Below are positions 12,501-22,392 of a stretch of 64,000 bases of DNA, piece by piece (the stretch's first letter is position 1; every line of letters begins with the position of its first letter). The translations under genes were made by a program, and so were the position numbers. This DNA is from Chaetorhynchus papuensis (lineage: Eukaryota > Chordata > Aves > Passeriformes > Rhipiduridae), in the NCBI GenBank assembly GCA_013396525.1, contig VWYX01000410.1:7682-71681 (forward strand), written 5' to 3'. The notes below the pieces were generated by a model that was not told the origin of the DNA, made no database searches, and was given only the letters and a program-made list of their open reading frames with translations.

Positions 12501-15500
12501 GTTTATGTGGAGGCTGGTGTGTTTGGGGCTTCTGTATGAATGTTTATAGCTTGATATAGGTCATAATCAATCTATAGTGAAAGAATATACCTGTGAAAGC
12601 TGAAGAAGTCTGTCCTTGTCTTTGTCAGGAAGGTTTCCAGTTTAAGTATAGTAAGATTTTTCTTTTCCTGAAAATTTGAAGCTACCTAAGGAAATGAGTG
12701 CTTTGTTCCCATTACTTCACAGGTTATTGGAGGAGTTGGTTCAAAAGGAGAGAGAATTTCAAGTCCTCTTGCATCAAGCTATAGAAGAAAAAGATCAAGA
12801 GATCAGGAACCTACAGCTCAGGTCACAGCCAATAGGTAAGCGGGAATAATTTTTAAGGAAAAATTTCATACTGGCTACAGGTGAAAAAGTGCCAGCTAAA
12901 CATCTGTTCATTTTATTGAGCCAGTCTCAGCAAAGATGCTTTATTGTGCTGCTTCTGGCAGGGTTTGCTCTAAAGTAAGAATGTACATTGTGGAAACAAA
13001 TTACTGGATTTGTTAATCATAGTACAAGGAATGGTACGATTTAAATATTTTTGTTTGTGATTATATGGAAGAGTACAAGGCTCATATCCTACTGAATAAA
13101 TATTATTCCTAAAGAGGATAATCCAGTATGCTTAGGTATGTGCTCCTTGAATTACAGACTGTTCCAATTGTTACAATTTAAGTTCAAGAGGATCTAATTG
13201 GTGATATGCAAATACAACTTAAAGGTTACTGCAGGAAGCCGAGTTTGCCCTGAAGAAGGTGGAAGTGCTAATGCAGTTTGATGTTTCTGTGTGATGTACT
13301 TCTAAGTTTTGCTTCCCAAAAGCAGCTGATCCTCAGTCTAAGGCATTGCCTATGCAGCAATTGTATGAGTTACACTGAACAGTTCAGTTAATTGATCAAA
13401 AAACCTTAGTGTAGAAACAGTGACAGCCTTGTACTAGTAAAGTCATTTTTAGAAGAGGGCAGAAAATCTTGTCTGTATCAATGTTCACACTGCTTTAACT
13501 GTACCCTTAACCAAGTAGAGAAGTTAATGTATAACTGTCTATAAATTGTAATTAGGTGTGTTCTTTGGGAATTGGCATTTATTTACGGGGATACTGGTAT
13601 TCTAAGCTTGAAGGGAAAGCTCACTGAAGAAAGTGCTTGAGGAGTCAGAAATGACAAGAGGTTGCTTTGGCAACACAAAACCTTGACTCAAAAATGCTTG
13701 TTCCAGATATTCCTGGGTTGTCTGTCTGTCATCGTCATTCCACTGGCACAGGGACCGAAGACCCTGATCTCATAAACTGGCTGAGAGTTCATGGAGCTGA
13801 TGAGGCCACGATAAACAAGGTAGCAATGATTCTACTCACTGCCTGGCACAGTCGTAGTTCTGTTCTGTGGCTGAGTTTAAAAAGATACCAAACCTTTTTA
13901 ATTACTTTAGCACATTTTGAGAGATTAATTTGTTTTCAGAGGATAGGAAAAAAACATGAATGTGAAGGCCTTCATAAATATGCAGTTACCATTAATAGTT
14001 CCTAAATCTGATTATGAATAAAGCAATAAAATATCCTGGTAGATAGTCACTCTTGGGTTTTCAGTGTCTTTACACACTGCAGCATTCCTGCTGATGATAC
14101 TCTGGATACAGGATACATGTTCACCCTTAGCTAACTGTGCTGTAGTGAAATACCTTTAAGTAGATCAGTCTGCTCTGCAGCAAATTATATAACTTTAGAG
14201 GTGTTGAGGATTTCAGCTAATTTAGGAATACCTGCATATAGTTATCACTCCTACAGATCAGACCAAAGGTTCCTCCAAGTTCAATTGCATCAAATTCAGA
14301 TGCCATTTTTTAAAAGGTAGGTCTTAACTGTTGCTTTTAATTTTCCCATTGTTTAAATGTGGTATTACTTATGGTCTAACTTGTGTTCAGTGAAGTCTGC
14401 GATTCTGAGATTCCAGTGGTAACAATAGAACTGCCAGTTGACAAAGGTTTTGAGTAGATGTAAAAGCATTACACCTTTCAAGTTGTGCCTGATATGCCAA
14501 CACAGATTGTACAGTGTAAAAATTAAATAGTTTCACTGTATTTGTAGAAACAATGTGGATTAATCTGTTACATGTACCACATTTTAGCCCAATTGTAGGT
14601 TTCTCCCAAATCTAACCTCCTATTTTTAGGGGCAGATGATCCTAGGAAGATGAGCTTAGGAATTTAAATAATATTTCTAACAAAATGTTCATATAAACTT
14701 CTTTCTGCAGTTCTTGGCTGAAGACTATACCTTAACGGATGTTCTCTGCTATGTTACACGAGATGATCTGAAATGTTTGAGACTGAGGTAATGCTTCACA
14801 GTTAAATGAACTGTGCTTTGTAAGAAGAAAAACTAACTGATACTAAGTCTCTATTTATTGCATTGTGTAGTATTAATTTAAAATAAGTAACACTTTCCAG
14901 TATGCCTTTGTATGCTGATGCATTCCTGCCAAACAGCTGATACTGTTTAAATTTTAAAATAAGCTTTTTCTATCGAAAGCAAAATTTTAAGGTAAAGCAT
15001 TTACCTTACAATTGGAAGCACTGGATATCCCATTAGAGCCTTGCTTTTATTTAAAAAAGTAGAACTAGCAAAACTTTCAGTAGTTTATTATCATCATCAA
15101 ACTTCAGAAATGTTACTCATGGACTGTAGCTGGCAATACATTTCACCTAATTATGCCAGGTGTGCAGGTCACCAAATTGCATCATGTTGGAAGTCAGATG
15201 TGGGTTATGCAAGTCCTTTGGACCAGAAGTCTGAATTCCAGACAGCAGGCATCTGCCAAGTGGAAAAATTGCCCTGTCCTGTAATCAGAAAAGGACTCTG
15301 TTCTCTATTTGAGTAATGCATGTTGAACTTCACCTTTGATCAGCCTTCCCACTGAATTTCATTGATCAAAACCAGAGCAAGAAAATCAGAAAGCACCTAA
15401 ATTGGAAGGCTTTCAGGCTAAAGAGTGTCTTTGTACCTGAGTGTCTTTATGATTTTTCTTTGCAGAGGAGGAATGCTGTGCACGCTCTGGAAGGCTATCA

Positions 15501-15526
15501 TTGACTTTCGAGACAAACACGCCTGA
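364..15526 (+). CDS. MAP3K5: MAP3K5 (ASK1) C-terminal part, nine coding exons
   Basis: Apoptosis signal-regulating kinase 1 is a cytosolic MAP kinase kinase kinase that activates the MKK4/7-JNK and MKK3/6-p38 pathways under oxidative, ER and TNF stress. The exons join as 364-541, 642-810, 3668-3853, 7327-7432, 9713-9953, 12723-12835, 13707-13819, 14711-14787 and 15466-15526. All junctions are GT-AG, all phases agree, and the frame stays open to the TGA, giving about 413 residues. From memory this matches human ASK1 from about residue 961 to its end, with one residue deleted in the acidic linker. The kinase and N-terminal thioredoxin-binding parts are encoded upstream of the window. Visible parts in order: 14-3-3 site [14 protein letters not shown] serine, helical regulatory region, acidic linker, coiled coil, SAM-like domain ending [15 protein letters not shown]3K6 and MAP3K15 are paralogues, but the identity to ASK1 is near complete. 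Confidence 0.97.
642..810 (+). CDS. MAP3K5: MAP3K5 exon with APPSPEEK serine
   Basis: Reads (S)[17 protein letters not shown]... and ends ...[10 protein letters not shown] before GTAATT, leaving phase 0. The proline-directed serine at codon 682-684 corresponds, counting from the 14-3-3 serine, to human Ser1033, another reported inhibitory phosphosite. The end of the exon starts the helical regulatory region. The preceding intron is only 100 bp (542-641). Confidence 0.96.
811..3667 (+). other. MAP3K5: MAP3K5 intron, 2.86 kb
   Basis: AT-rich intron bounded by GTAATT and CTGCCAG. I saw no recognisable repeat, exon or RNA gene. The short open frames in it (for example 1296-1586 and 1711-2058) have no recognisable domain and no splice context. 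Confidence 0.85.
3668..3853 (+). CDS. MAP3K5: MAP3K5 exon, helical regulatory region
   Basis: Exactly 62 codons, phase 0 on both sides, beginning [15 protein letters not shown] and ending VLFGFQDA before GTAAGT. It is almost unchanged from human ASK1 ([20 protein letters not shown] is present intact), so the segment is under strong constraint. Confidence 0.97.
5696..5700. repeat. Target-site duplication, left copy (GGTAC)
   Basis: Identical to the five bases right after the LTR at 6233-6237. Confidence 0.85.
5701..6232 (-). mobile_element. Solo LTR, avian ERVL type
   Basis: A 532-bp element with TG...CA ends, flanked by a perfect 5-bp direct repeat GGTAC (5696-5700 and 6233-6237). Read on the minus strand it begins TGCACTGGGTTTGGTTGGGA, then TGGAGTTAATTTC, and ends with GGGTCAACCCAGCACAGCA. 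These ends and the 5-bp duplication fit the abundant avian ERVL-like LTRs as I know them. No internal gag/pol sequence adjoins it, so it is a recombined solo LTR. It lies antisense to MAP3K5 inside an intron, and a minus-strand TATA-like stretch near 5981-5988 may be its old promoter. The exact family name needs a repeat library. Confidence 0.88.
6233..6237. repeat. Target-site duplication, right copy (GGTAC)
   Basis: Identical to the five bases immediately before the LTR at 5696-5700. Confidence 0.85.
7327..7432 (+). CDS. MAP3K5: MAP3K5 exon, helical regulatory region end
   Basis: Reads [20 protein letters not shown] through ...[11 protein letters not shown], then one base of a Glu codon before GTGAGT. 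The sequence appears identical to human ASK1 over its full length. Confidence 0.97.
7433..9712 (+). other. MAP3K5: MAP3K5 intron, 2.28 kb
   Basis: AT-rich intron. It contains an AAC/CA-rich low-complexity tract at about 7733-7822 and a T-rich tract near 8455-8485. No other feature was recognised. Confidence 0.85.
7733..7822. repeat. A/C-rich low-complexity tract
   Basis: Runs such as aaaacaaagaaaaaaaacc, followed by irregular ccctgaaaccc, ccccaaaccc and aaaccaaacaaac units. There is no fixed period. Confidence 0.7.
9713..9953 (+). CDS. MAP3K5: MAP3K5 exon, acidic linker
   Basis: Starts with two bases finishing Glu, then [20 protein letters not shown] and an acidic/Gln-rich linker ([16 protein letters not shown]). 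It continues with the conserved [24 protein letters not shown] segment (here LEDAVATSG...) and ends in LKLETN plus AG of an Arg codon before GTAAGT. The linker is the least conserved part of the tail and is one residue shorter than I recall for human. Confidence 0.96.
9954..12722 (+). other. MAP3K5: MAP3K5 intron, 2.77 kb
   Basis: AT-rich intron with a strong donor (GTAAGT) and a cttcacag acceptor. I recognised no repeat family, exon or RNA in it. Confidence 0.85.
12723..12835 (+). CDS. MAP3K5: MAP3K5 exon, C-terminal coiled coil
   Basis: Reads (R)[19 protein letters not shown], then [18 protein letters not shown], a heptad-patterned helix matching the C-terminal coiled coil that mediates ASK1 homo-oligomerisation. 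It ends one base into an Asp codon before GTAAGC. Confidence 0.96.
12836..13706 (+). other. MAP3K5: MAP3K5 intron, 0.87 kb
   Basis: Short AT-rich intron from GTAAGC to gttccag. Nothing else was recognised in it. Confidence 0.85.
13707..13819 (+). CDS. MAP3K5: MAP3K5 exon, start of SAM-like domain
   Basis: Reads (D)[20 protein letters not shown] and then [17 protein letters not shown], phase 0 at the donor [17 protein letters not shown] is the first helix of the C-terminal SAM-like domain. The segment before it ([11 protein letters not shown]) diverges from mammals. Confidence 0.95.
13820..14710 (+). other. MAP3K5: MAP3K5 intron, 0.89 kb
   Basis: AT-rich intron with a slightly weak donor (GTAGCA) and a good ctttctgcag acceptor. 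Nothing else was recognised. Confidence 0.85.
14711..14787 (+). CDS. MAP3K5: MAP3K5 exon, SAM-like domain core
   Basis: Reads [20 protein letters not shown] and then KCLRL plus AG of an Arg codon before GTAATG. It matches the human ASK1 C-terminus with only a few substitutions. Confidence 0.97.
14788..15465 (+). other. MAP3K5: MAP3K5 last intron, 0.68 kb
   Basis: AT-rich intron ending in a pyrimidine-rich acceptor (gatttttctttgcag). The 91-codon open frame in it (15041-15316) is unspliced chance sequence. Confidence 0.85.
15466..15526 (+). CDS. MAP3K5: MAP3K5 last coding exon and stop
   Basis: Reads (R)[19 protein letters not shown] then TGA at 15524-15526. This is the end of the SAM-like domain; human ends with a very similar DFRNKQT as I recall. 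The stop lies in the expected place, so the protein is full length at its C-terminus. Confidence 0.97.
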
Positions 15527-16200
15527 CACTGATATTTTTCTTTGCTTCTCTGCAGAGATGAAAAGATTTCCTTTCAGCCAGAGCAGGTGTGCTGTCAGAA
15601 GGACTGTTGCACTTTAATCCAGTATTTGTTTACCAATGTTAAAAACACTGCAGCTTCCTGACTGCTTTTACTCCTATAATCCATAAGGAATCTGTAAACA
15701 ACCTGCAACATTATTTTACTTTAAATGTTTTTACATGCAAGTTTTTCAAAAATTTTTAGAAAACACACATACACACAAAAGTTATAAACTCATGAAATAT
15801 TGTAGTTAAACTAAGTAGATGTTAATTTCATGACAAACTGATGTAAGATTTCATGTAACTGTACATCACTGGAACAAAACCAAAATGTGACAACAACTTT
15901 TCAATTTCTTTGTAATATATCTCAATATTATCTGTAGCAGAGCTTCATAATTTCAATCATAATTAGATATTTTTCTTTTAGTGTGCAAGACCTAAAGGTA
16001 ATTGTTTTTACCTACTGCTCTACATCATTTAATATTGTTTATTTTTGGTAATTTAAGTTCTATGGTGCATTTGTTTTAGAGTTGTTATTGTACTACTGAA
16101 CTGTACCAGTTGTATACACCTGAACCACAGTAATGTTAGCTTGTTCTAAAGCTATCTCTGACATACACAATTGAAAATAAAAATAACCTAAGACTTACTT
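15527..16200 (+). other. MAP3K5: MAP3K5 3' untranslated region
   Basis: AT-rich sequence directly after the stop, running to the first AATAAA cluster. The 3' end is inferred from the poly(A) signals only. A longer 3'UTR using a downstream signal cannot be excluded. Confidence 0.65.
16176..16181 (+). terminator. MAP3K5: Candidate poly(A) signal AATAAA of MAP3K5
   Basis: AATAAA inside an A-rich context about 650 bases after the stop codon. A second AATAAA lies at 16260-16265. Which one is used cannot be told from sequence. Confidence 0.55.
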
Positions 16201-16259
16201 TTTCCTATATTTTTGGACTTCTAAAATAATAGCTATGGTGTAGAGCTGGAAAATATTGG

Positions 16260-16265
16260 AATAAA
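16260..16265 (+). terminator. MAP3K5: Second candidate poly(A) signal AATAAA
   Basis: AATAAA that opens an A-rich run (16260-16280). It is an alternative 3' end to the signal at 16176, or simply part of an A-run. Confidence 0.4.
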
Positions 16266-16281
16266 AAAAAAAAGAAAAAAA

Positions 16282-18549
16282 ATTCATACTGAGTATCAAG
16301 GGAGTATCCTAAACTTACTGTGATTTGAGTATGATAACCATAGCATCAAATGTTTTCTTGAATTTTCTGTTCAGTCTAATTCCTGTACTAACAAGCCAAG
16401 ACCAAACAAAATTCTTCTCTGGGTGCTGAACTTGACTTGAGAAATGAAAAGTCCTGCCTCCGTGCACTGAATAGTCATTGTGGCCTGTTGTCTCTTTTTC
16501 TGCTTTTGTTTATGCAATGATGCTTTTCTCACATGTAATGAAAAAAGGGTGGTGGATATTCCCTGTCCATCCACTGTCATTGTCACTCCACCATTCTAGC
16601 ACTGGGTATCAAAAGATTCTTCTGGGGCAGCTGCAAAAAATTCCATTGTGGGTAAGACTTGCCTGGACAAGAAACTGCTTCTTTCTTCATAAGCCTTCAT
16701 AAGTAAAAGACTTATGCTCTTAATTTTTCAGGTCTAGCAGGTATTTTCAAAGAAACTAAATATTTTTTTAAACATAAACATGTTGTTCTAACATGTATAC
16801 AGTAACTTTTGCTGCCTAAAATGCAACAATTATGTATTAAAAAATAAGACAAACAAAGAACAGTCAATTAAATAATTTTAGTCAGATTTTTTTTTTTGCT
16901 CTGCAGATGGTTCTACTGATTTTTAGGCACAGATGTATTCAACTCATTCCAAAAACTTAACTACATTTCACGAGAAACACGGCTACTGTTTACTGATTTC
17001 TACTGCTATTACAGCAGAAAACAATACATTTTCAAGGTAGTTTTAAACACTAGAAAGACCAGTGGTGGAGGTTGACTTGTAAAACCCAAACCATAAAAAA
17101 AAACCTACCCATTGAGAAGTAACCCTAGGACAATGAACTTGCCTAATTTGATTTTTGAGTGAAGCACGATCCTGTATTGGTCCAGGTTTGAAAACCTCTG
17201 TTGTCTTGTGGTATGACCAGAAGGCAATTGCACTGCTCTGTTTACTTTGAAAGCATGCAGCCTGCTCTCTATGACTCAGGCTGCTCAGAAATGCCAACTA
17301 TGTGAGAGAGAAGGGAGTGTGATCGAGGTTTCCCTTGAATGTCTCCATGAGACCTAGCCTGGCACAAGCTGGGAATTAACTCCTATAGTTCACTGCTGGC
17401 TTCACCCGAGGTGGCTTCTGCAGCACTGCTCAGCAATCAGTTCTGCATTCTCCACGGTGAGACTCTTGTTTGGTCTGATCCATGCCCAGGCTGGGCCATG
17501 TACACTTATGCTCCTTGAGCAGTTGTGATCTGGTCTGAATGTGGCTCCCTGAGCAGCACAGCTTATCCGTATAGGTGCTAGATCTGGGTGCAAAGGCTTC
17601 TGTAAGATCCCTACATCAGGCTACATCATATAGATTGTACCAGATGTTACTTTTTACATCCTCAGACAAAACATGAGGAAACACTTTGGGATGGAGTGCA
17701 TCAGACAGGTCAGCCTGGGATTCTTCAGCCTGGCTCACAGAATATGCTGGTGGGTGGATGCCTACATGGATGGCAAGTGAGGGATTTGATATTACGTTAG
17801 CACAGGATTTTGCTGAGGGCAGCATTTTGACCATGGGGCATACCACTGGGTTTGGACTTGGATAACCTCTTGGCCCTTGATCAGTGCTGTTGTAACCCAG
17901 GGCTCAGGCTGACTGAGACACCTTTACACCTCCCTTAAGAGAACACAGAAGTGAAAACTCGACCAAGGCAGTGCTGATTTTGCAGTCTTCTGCACCTTTC
18001 AGCATAGAGCCCAGCCTGTTCTATTACAGACACTCTCCTGCCCACAAGCCACAGGGTGTGTTTTATCACCCAAGCCCCGAACTGCTTCTTTTAGAGCACA
18101 AATGGCTCTCGGTGCAACAAAATATTAATCTTCCCTTCCCCCGGAAAACCTTGTGCTCTGAACTTAGCAGTTTGTGAAAAGAGAATTCTGCGTGGTGGCT
18201 TGAAGTTGGCTTGGTCCAAGCGCACAAGACTAGCTGCCCCTCTCCACCTGCTTGCCTGCATTCACAGCTGCATCCTGTGAGTTACCCAATTCATTCACCC
18301 TCCTTCAACTGCAGTTCTGATGATTGGTGCTACCTACAAGCAGATGCAAAATTAAATGATGTTTCGATGCCAACTGGAACACTTTAAAGAGAAACACTCT
18401 TATGACCCTGAAAAGCAGCATAAAGCAAGTTAAGGCAAACTCATAGGAAAGGTAACAGGACCATGACCTTTACAGAAATGACAGATACATCGACAGCTCT
18501 TCACAGAGCCATTTTTTTTTTGGAAGCAAGGCGTTGCACGCAGCTTTAA
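16282..18549. other. MAP3K5-MAP7 intergenic spacer
   Basis: About 2.3 kb between the MAP3K5 poly(A) signals and the CpG island. The left part is AT-rich. From about 17290 the base composition becomes more mixed. Two minus-strand open frames of 60-76 codons (17402-17593, 17616-17846) lie there in different frames and match nothing I know. No repeat family was recognised. Confidence 0.7.
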
Positions 18550-18566
18550 AACCGGCTGTTTAAGAG

Positions 18567-18572
18567 CACGTG
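18567..18572. promoter_or_regulatory. E-box CACGTG
   Basis: Palindromic CACGTG at the upstream edge of the CpG island. This is a possible bHLH (USF/MYC/CLOCK type) site. The motif is seen; binding is inference. Confidence 0.35.
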
Positions 18573-19026
18573 CCGCAGGAACGAGTCTACAGCAGTGCAG
18601 CTCTTTCCCACACGATGCGGCGCATCGCCTGGGCTTGCGAGGCGGCCGCCACTCCTCCCACCTACTGTCGAGATGGCGAGCATCCCCAAACCTGTTGTTT
18701 CTCTCCGCGCCGGTACCGAACGAGCTGTGCCACTGCGGCGGGAGCTGCTCTGAAGGAAAAAAAAAAAATCACACCTGTGTGAACACCGGCACCTCGGCTG
18801 CCCGGGCGGCCGCGGGGGCCGGGAGTGCGGGCAGCCGCCCCCGCACCGCCGCCGCATAAGCGCGTCCAGCCCGTGAGAGGCGGCTGCTCCCGGGCCGCGG
18901 GCGCCGGTCCCGCCCTCACCTGCTGCCGGGCAGAGCCGCCGGCGGGGGCGGGGGACGTGGCGCTCACCTGCCCCGGGCCGCGGAGCCGCGGGGCGGAGCA
19001 GCCGCGCTCGGCGAGCAGGAGGAGAC

Positions 19027-19072
19027 ATGGCGGAGGCCGCGGGCAGGAGCGGCGGGCGCCGGCGTCCCGCAG
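19027..19072 (+). CDS. MAP7: MAP7 first coding exon (CpG-island start)
   Basis: An ATG in good context (gagacATGG) opens MAEAAGRSGGRRRPA plus one base, followed by a strong donor (GTGAGC); phase 1. MAP7 (ensconsin, E-MAP-115) is a microtubule-associated protein that binds along the lattice and recruits and activates kinesin-1. The assignment rests on position (same strand, immediately downstream of MAP3K5, as in other vertebrates), the CpG island and the MAE..., Gly-rich start like mammalian MAP7 (MAELGAGGDG). The peptide is too short to prove identity. The remaining exons lie beyond the window. Confidence 0.7.
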
Positions 19073-22067
19073 GTGAGCGGCTGCCGGTCGGGCGGAGGGG
19101 GGCGGCGCGGAGGGGCCCGCGGCTGCGGGGGGCTGCGCTCCCGGCGGCTGCGGCGGCCGTGCCGAGCGGGAGCGCGGCGGGGCCCGGCGGCGGCCTCGTC
19201 CGCAACAGGTGCGGGGGCGCTCCGCGGCCGCCCGGCTCTGCGGGGGCTTCGCTGCCTTCCCCGGGGCACCACCGCCACCCGGCCGGGGGCAGCCGAGGGT
19301 CGGCCCTGGCGGCGGGCAGAGCTGCGCCGGTGGGGGTGGCGCGCCCGAACCGTGCCCGTCGTAGCGGCGAGACGACCCCCCCCACCCCCGACCCCGCACA
19401 GGGGCATCGGCGGGGCCACGCCGTCGTTCCCGGGTCGCCGCTGGTGGTTTTGAAATCTTCGCTCCTGGGCTTGGAGTGCTGCCGGGCGCCCGTGGCGGCG
19501 GGGATAACGCGGGGTGCGGAGCTGTCCGGCGAGGAAGGGGTCGGGAGGGGGCGGCCGCCGGGCTGCGGGCTTTGATCGGGCTTGGAGGTAGCGCTGACCT
19601 CCCGCAGTAAGGGTGGGTGGATACCGGCAACACGCTGCTAACGGGGACGGGGTGAGCCCCGGCGAGGGCGGAGGGATGGCTCGGCCGGGTCAAGGTACCT
19701 GGTGGCTGCGCCCCGGCGCCTGCCGAGGGAGGCCCGCTGCGGGGCCCCGGGGCTTGGCTGCGCCTCTAACGCGTGCGAGGACGGGCTGCTGCAAGCCCTT
19801 ATTTCCTATAGCGAAAGCGGGGAGATGTCCTTGCGTCTCCTCTAAGGAGGGATGTACACTGCGAGAGCGTTTTAACCGGCTTTTATTTTGGCCCTAAGGG
19901 CGAGGAGGGTGCAGGGAGGAGATTTTGGCTTACGCAAGCGGATCGACCGCTGTATCACTGTTGTAGGCGCGGATGCTGTTTGTTTTTGCTGCTTGCTGGA
20001 CTGTGAAGTCTGACTCCAACTTCTAGTCCTTTAATTTTTTCCTTTTTTCACCTCCCTCCACAGTCCAATTCCACTTACCCTTTGCTAGTCCTTCTCTAAC
20101 ATATGTCCAAGTTTACTTCTAAATCAAAGAGTGTGCTTTTCTGTCAAAACATCATATGAATAGGCCGTATGGCTGTTGGTTAATTGATTGTGTTTCCCCA
20201 GTATGATATTTTCAATACATACTTTATGTAATGCAGGCATGCAGTCACAAGCAATGGCTGTGGGCAGACCCATCCAAGTGCTGTCTTCATTAGACTTAGA
20301 AATATAGTGGTTTTGCTCAGAAATCCTTGCAAGTCACTCCCAGGCATCACTCTACAGTTCAGCTTCAGAAAGAATGTGCACCTGGGTTCCTGTGTGCTTC
20401 AGAGTTTGCAACCACATTGACTTCACTTTCCACGGGAAGAACTGACTGACTGGTTTATTTTGAAGCCATTTCCAGCAAACTCTTTTCGAGTTCTCTACCT
20501 TACATTGCTGATGTGTTGGTTTTGGTTTTTTTCAACTGGATTGTCAGTCTTTTTCTAAATACTTACCAAAACTAGAAATGAGCCAATAGGTGATGTGTGT
20601 TTTGCGTACGTTCTGTTTTGAAAGGACTTATGTTCCTAGATTTATTCTGAGTTTGCTTTATAGTTTCATTTCATGCTGCTGTGTTGAACTTTCACTCATC
20701 AGGACATTTGTAGACAGAGGGATCTGCTTGCATAAATTCTTGAGTATTTTGAATTTAAATTGCTTTGTCCTGTCAAAGTTCATTCGAAACTTCCTCATCT
20801 GTGAAATGTCAGAGTTAAACTTCTGTGAAGATGCTTGTTGTCTGTTGAGATCCTTTTATGTCTCTGAGTTATCACAGGGGCTGCTTTGCAGGTGTTTGCA
20901 AACAGGAACAACCTCAAAGTACCTCAGGATCTGCTCCGTGGCTCTTTGGTCCATGCATGAGCGAGCAGATGTGTGTGCCCAGGGAGGGCCATGCAGATGG
21001 CTTTGACTGCAGTCTGCTCCGCAAGCGGAACACCTGTGTCTGGATCCGGCTCGTCAGGAAGGTCAACATCCCATCCGTGTTTAGTGAAATTACCTACTGG
21101 TTGACCTATTGACTCTGTTTAAAAAACAAAGCTCTGTGTGTGTGTTGTGGTGTGTGCCTGGTTTGTTTCTTTCTTTTTTCCTGTGCCTACACACATGGAC
21201 TTTCAGGGCTGATCCTGGGGAAAGCTTCAACATCATCACAAGGGTTTTGCAGGGAGATGTTACAAGTGGCTCCCTTTATTGGCAGATGGTCTGCTGCACT
21301 TAACTAGCTTTCTTTGGGTAAATGGCTTAATTATCAGGCTGAAGGGGTTTTTGTTGGTTTTTTTTCGTAAATGCATAAATGGCAAAATGAGTATGGTGCT
21401 CAGGGGATAGACTAACTTATACCAGTTAGAATTTTTCAGTCATAGCTACTCGAGCATCTAATAGCACTAACAAGCTCTTCAGTGATTCCTGCGATGAGAG
21501 GGGCCCTCTTGTGGGGAATATCACACAGAGAAGCTTCTGAGTTACCTCATTTTATGGCTGCCCATCCACAAACAAAGGCATGCCTCTGCCTGTGGGAGCT
21601 CCCCACGCACTCTCTGGGCTGCCTTGTCCAGCTCTGTGCACAGGTAACAATTTGCTTAAATTGTGGGATACCAGAGAGAGCAATGTGTTTGTAATGCTGC
21701 AAAGAAGCTTTAATGCCATGTTTTTGTGTACTGTTGTAGTTAGTGCTCTCTTCTAAGTGAGCTTAGTATTACACTGTACTTCTTGCAGCAAAACAAATCT
21801 GCACGTTAAATGATGTCAGTGCCAGGTGGCTTGTGAAAGGTGAACACTTGAGGTGTTCGCTCTTTAACTGCTGAGGGGACTTCACATCTGTTGCTTGATT
21901 ATCCTGGTATTTTCTCCATCTGAGAATAAATCAAATTTCATCTTACTGTGTTTGGGTTTTTTCTAATAAATAGATAAATTTAGGGAAAACACGAAAATAC
22001 AGGAAGCATACAGTGGGTGGGAGCTGAAGGCATGCTCTGGTTCCCATGGCTCTTTCCCAGCAGTGCC

Positions 22068-22392
22068 AACGCGTTTTGCTGGGGAGGATTTACACGAGTG
22101 TGTTGTGACACACGGGTTTTGTCTCCGGCCGGCTTAGGCGATTTATGTTCCTTCCAAGGGGAGCTGCCGGGCGCAGGGCGCTGCTGTTCCCGTGTCGCTG
22201 CGGCCAGGGGAGGGGATGGACTATGCCCGTGCCCAGCCAGCGGCACGGGAGGGGTGTCCTGGTGCTCCAGCACAGTCTGCGGTACCGCCCGAGGCTCCTT
22301 GCGCTCGCCCGTCCCGTAAACAGGGGCTGGGGAGCGCCAGGTGCCGTGGGGAAACGGGGACCTGCAGCCAAATGTGCACTGCCGAGAGGATA
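22068..22392. promoter_or_regulatory. Small CpG-dense patch in MAP7 intron
   Basis: Roughly 27 CpG dinucleotides by hand count in 325 bases, standing in CpG-poor intron about 3 kb after the main start. This could be an alternative promoter or enhancer, or an inserted GC-rich segment. The open frames on both strands across it are GC artefacts. Confidence 0.5.

Larger units (their letters stand above)
18550..19800. promoter_or_regulatory. MAP7: CpG island promoter of MAP7
   Basis: Abrupt rise to very GC-rich, CpG-dense sequence spanning the first coding exon and both sides of it. No TATA box is evident. GC boxes (GGGGGCGGGG at about 18944-18954, GGGGCGGAG at about 18990-18998) lie within 85 bases of the ATG, and an E-box CACGTG lies at 18567-18572. 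This is the usual form of a broadly active vertebrate promoter. The long open frames on both strands here (up to 343 codons) result from the scarcity of stop codons in GC-rich DNA. Confidence 0.88.

Noticed and set aside
18546..19693. Long open frames of 279, 343 and 151 codons on the minus strand and 182 and 126 on the plus strand in the CpG island
   Set aside because: They are Pro/Arg/Ala/Gly-rich low-complexity translations in several overlapping frames, as expected where stop codons are rare in GC-rich DNA. No domain is recognisable.
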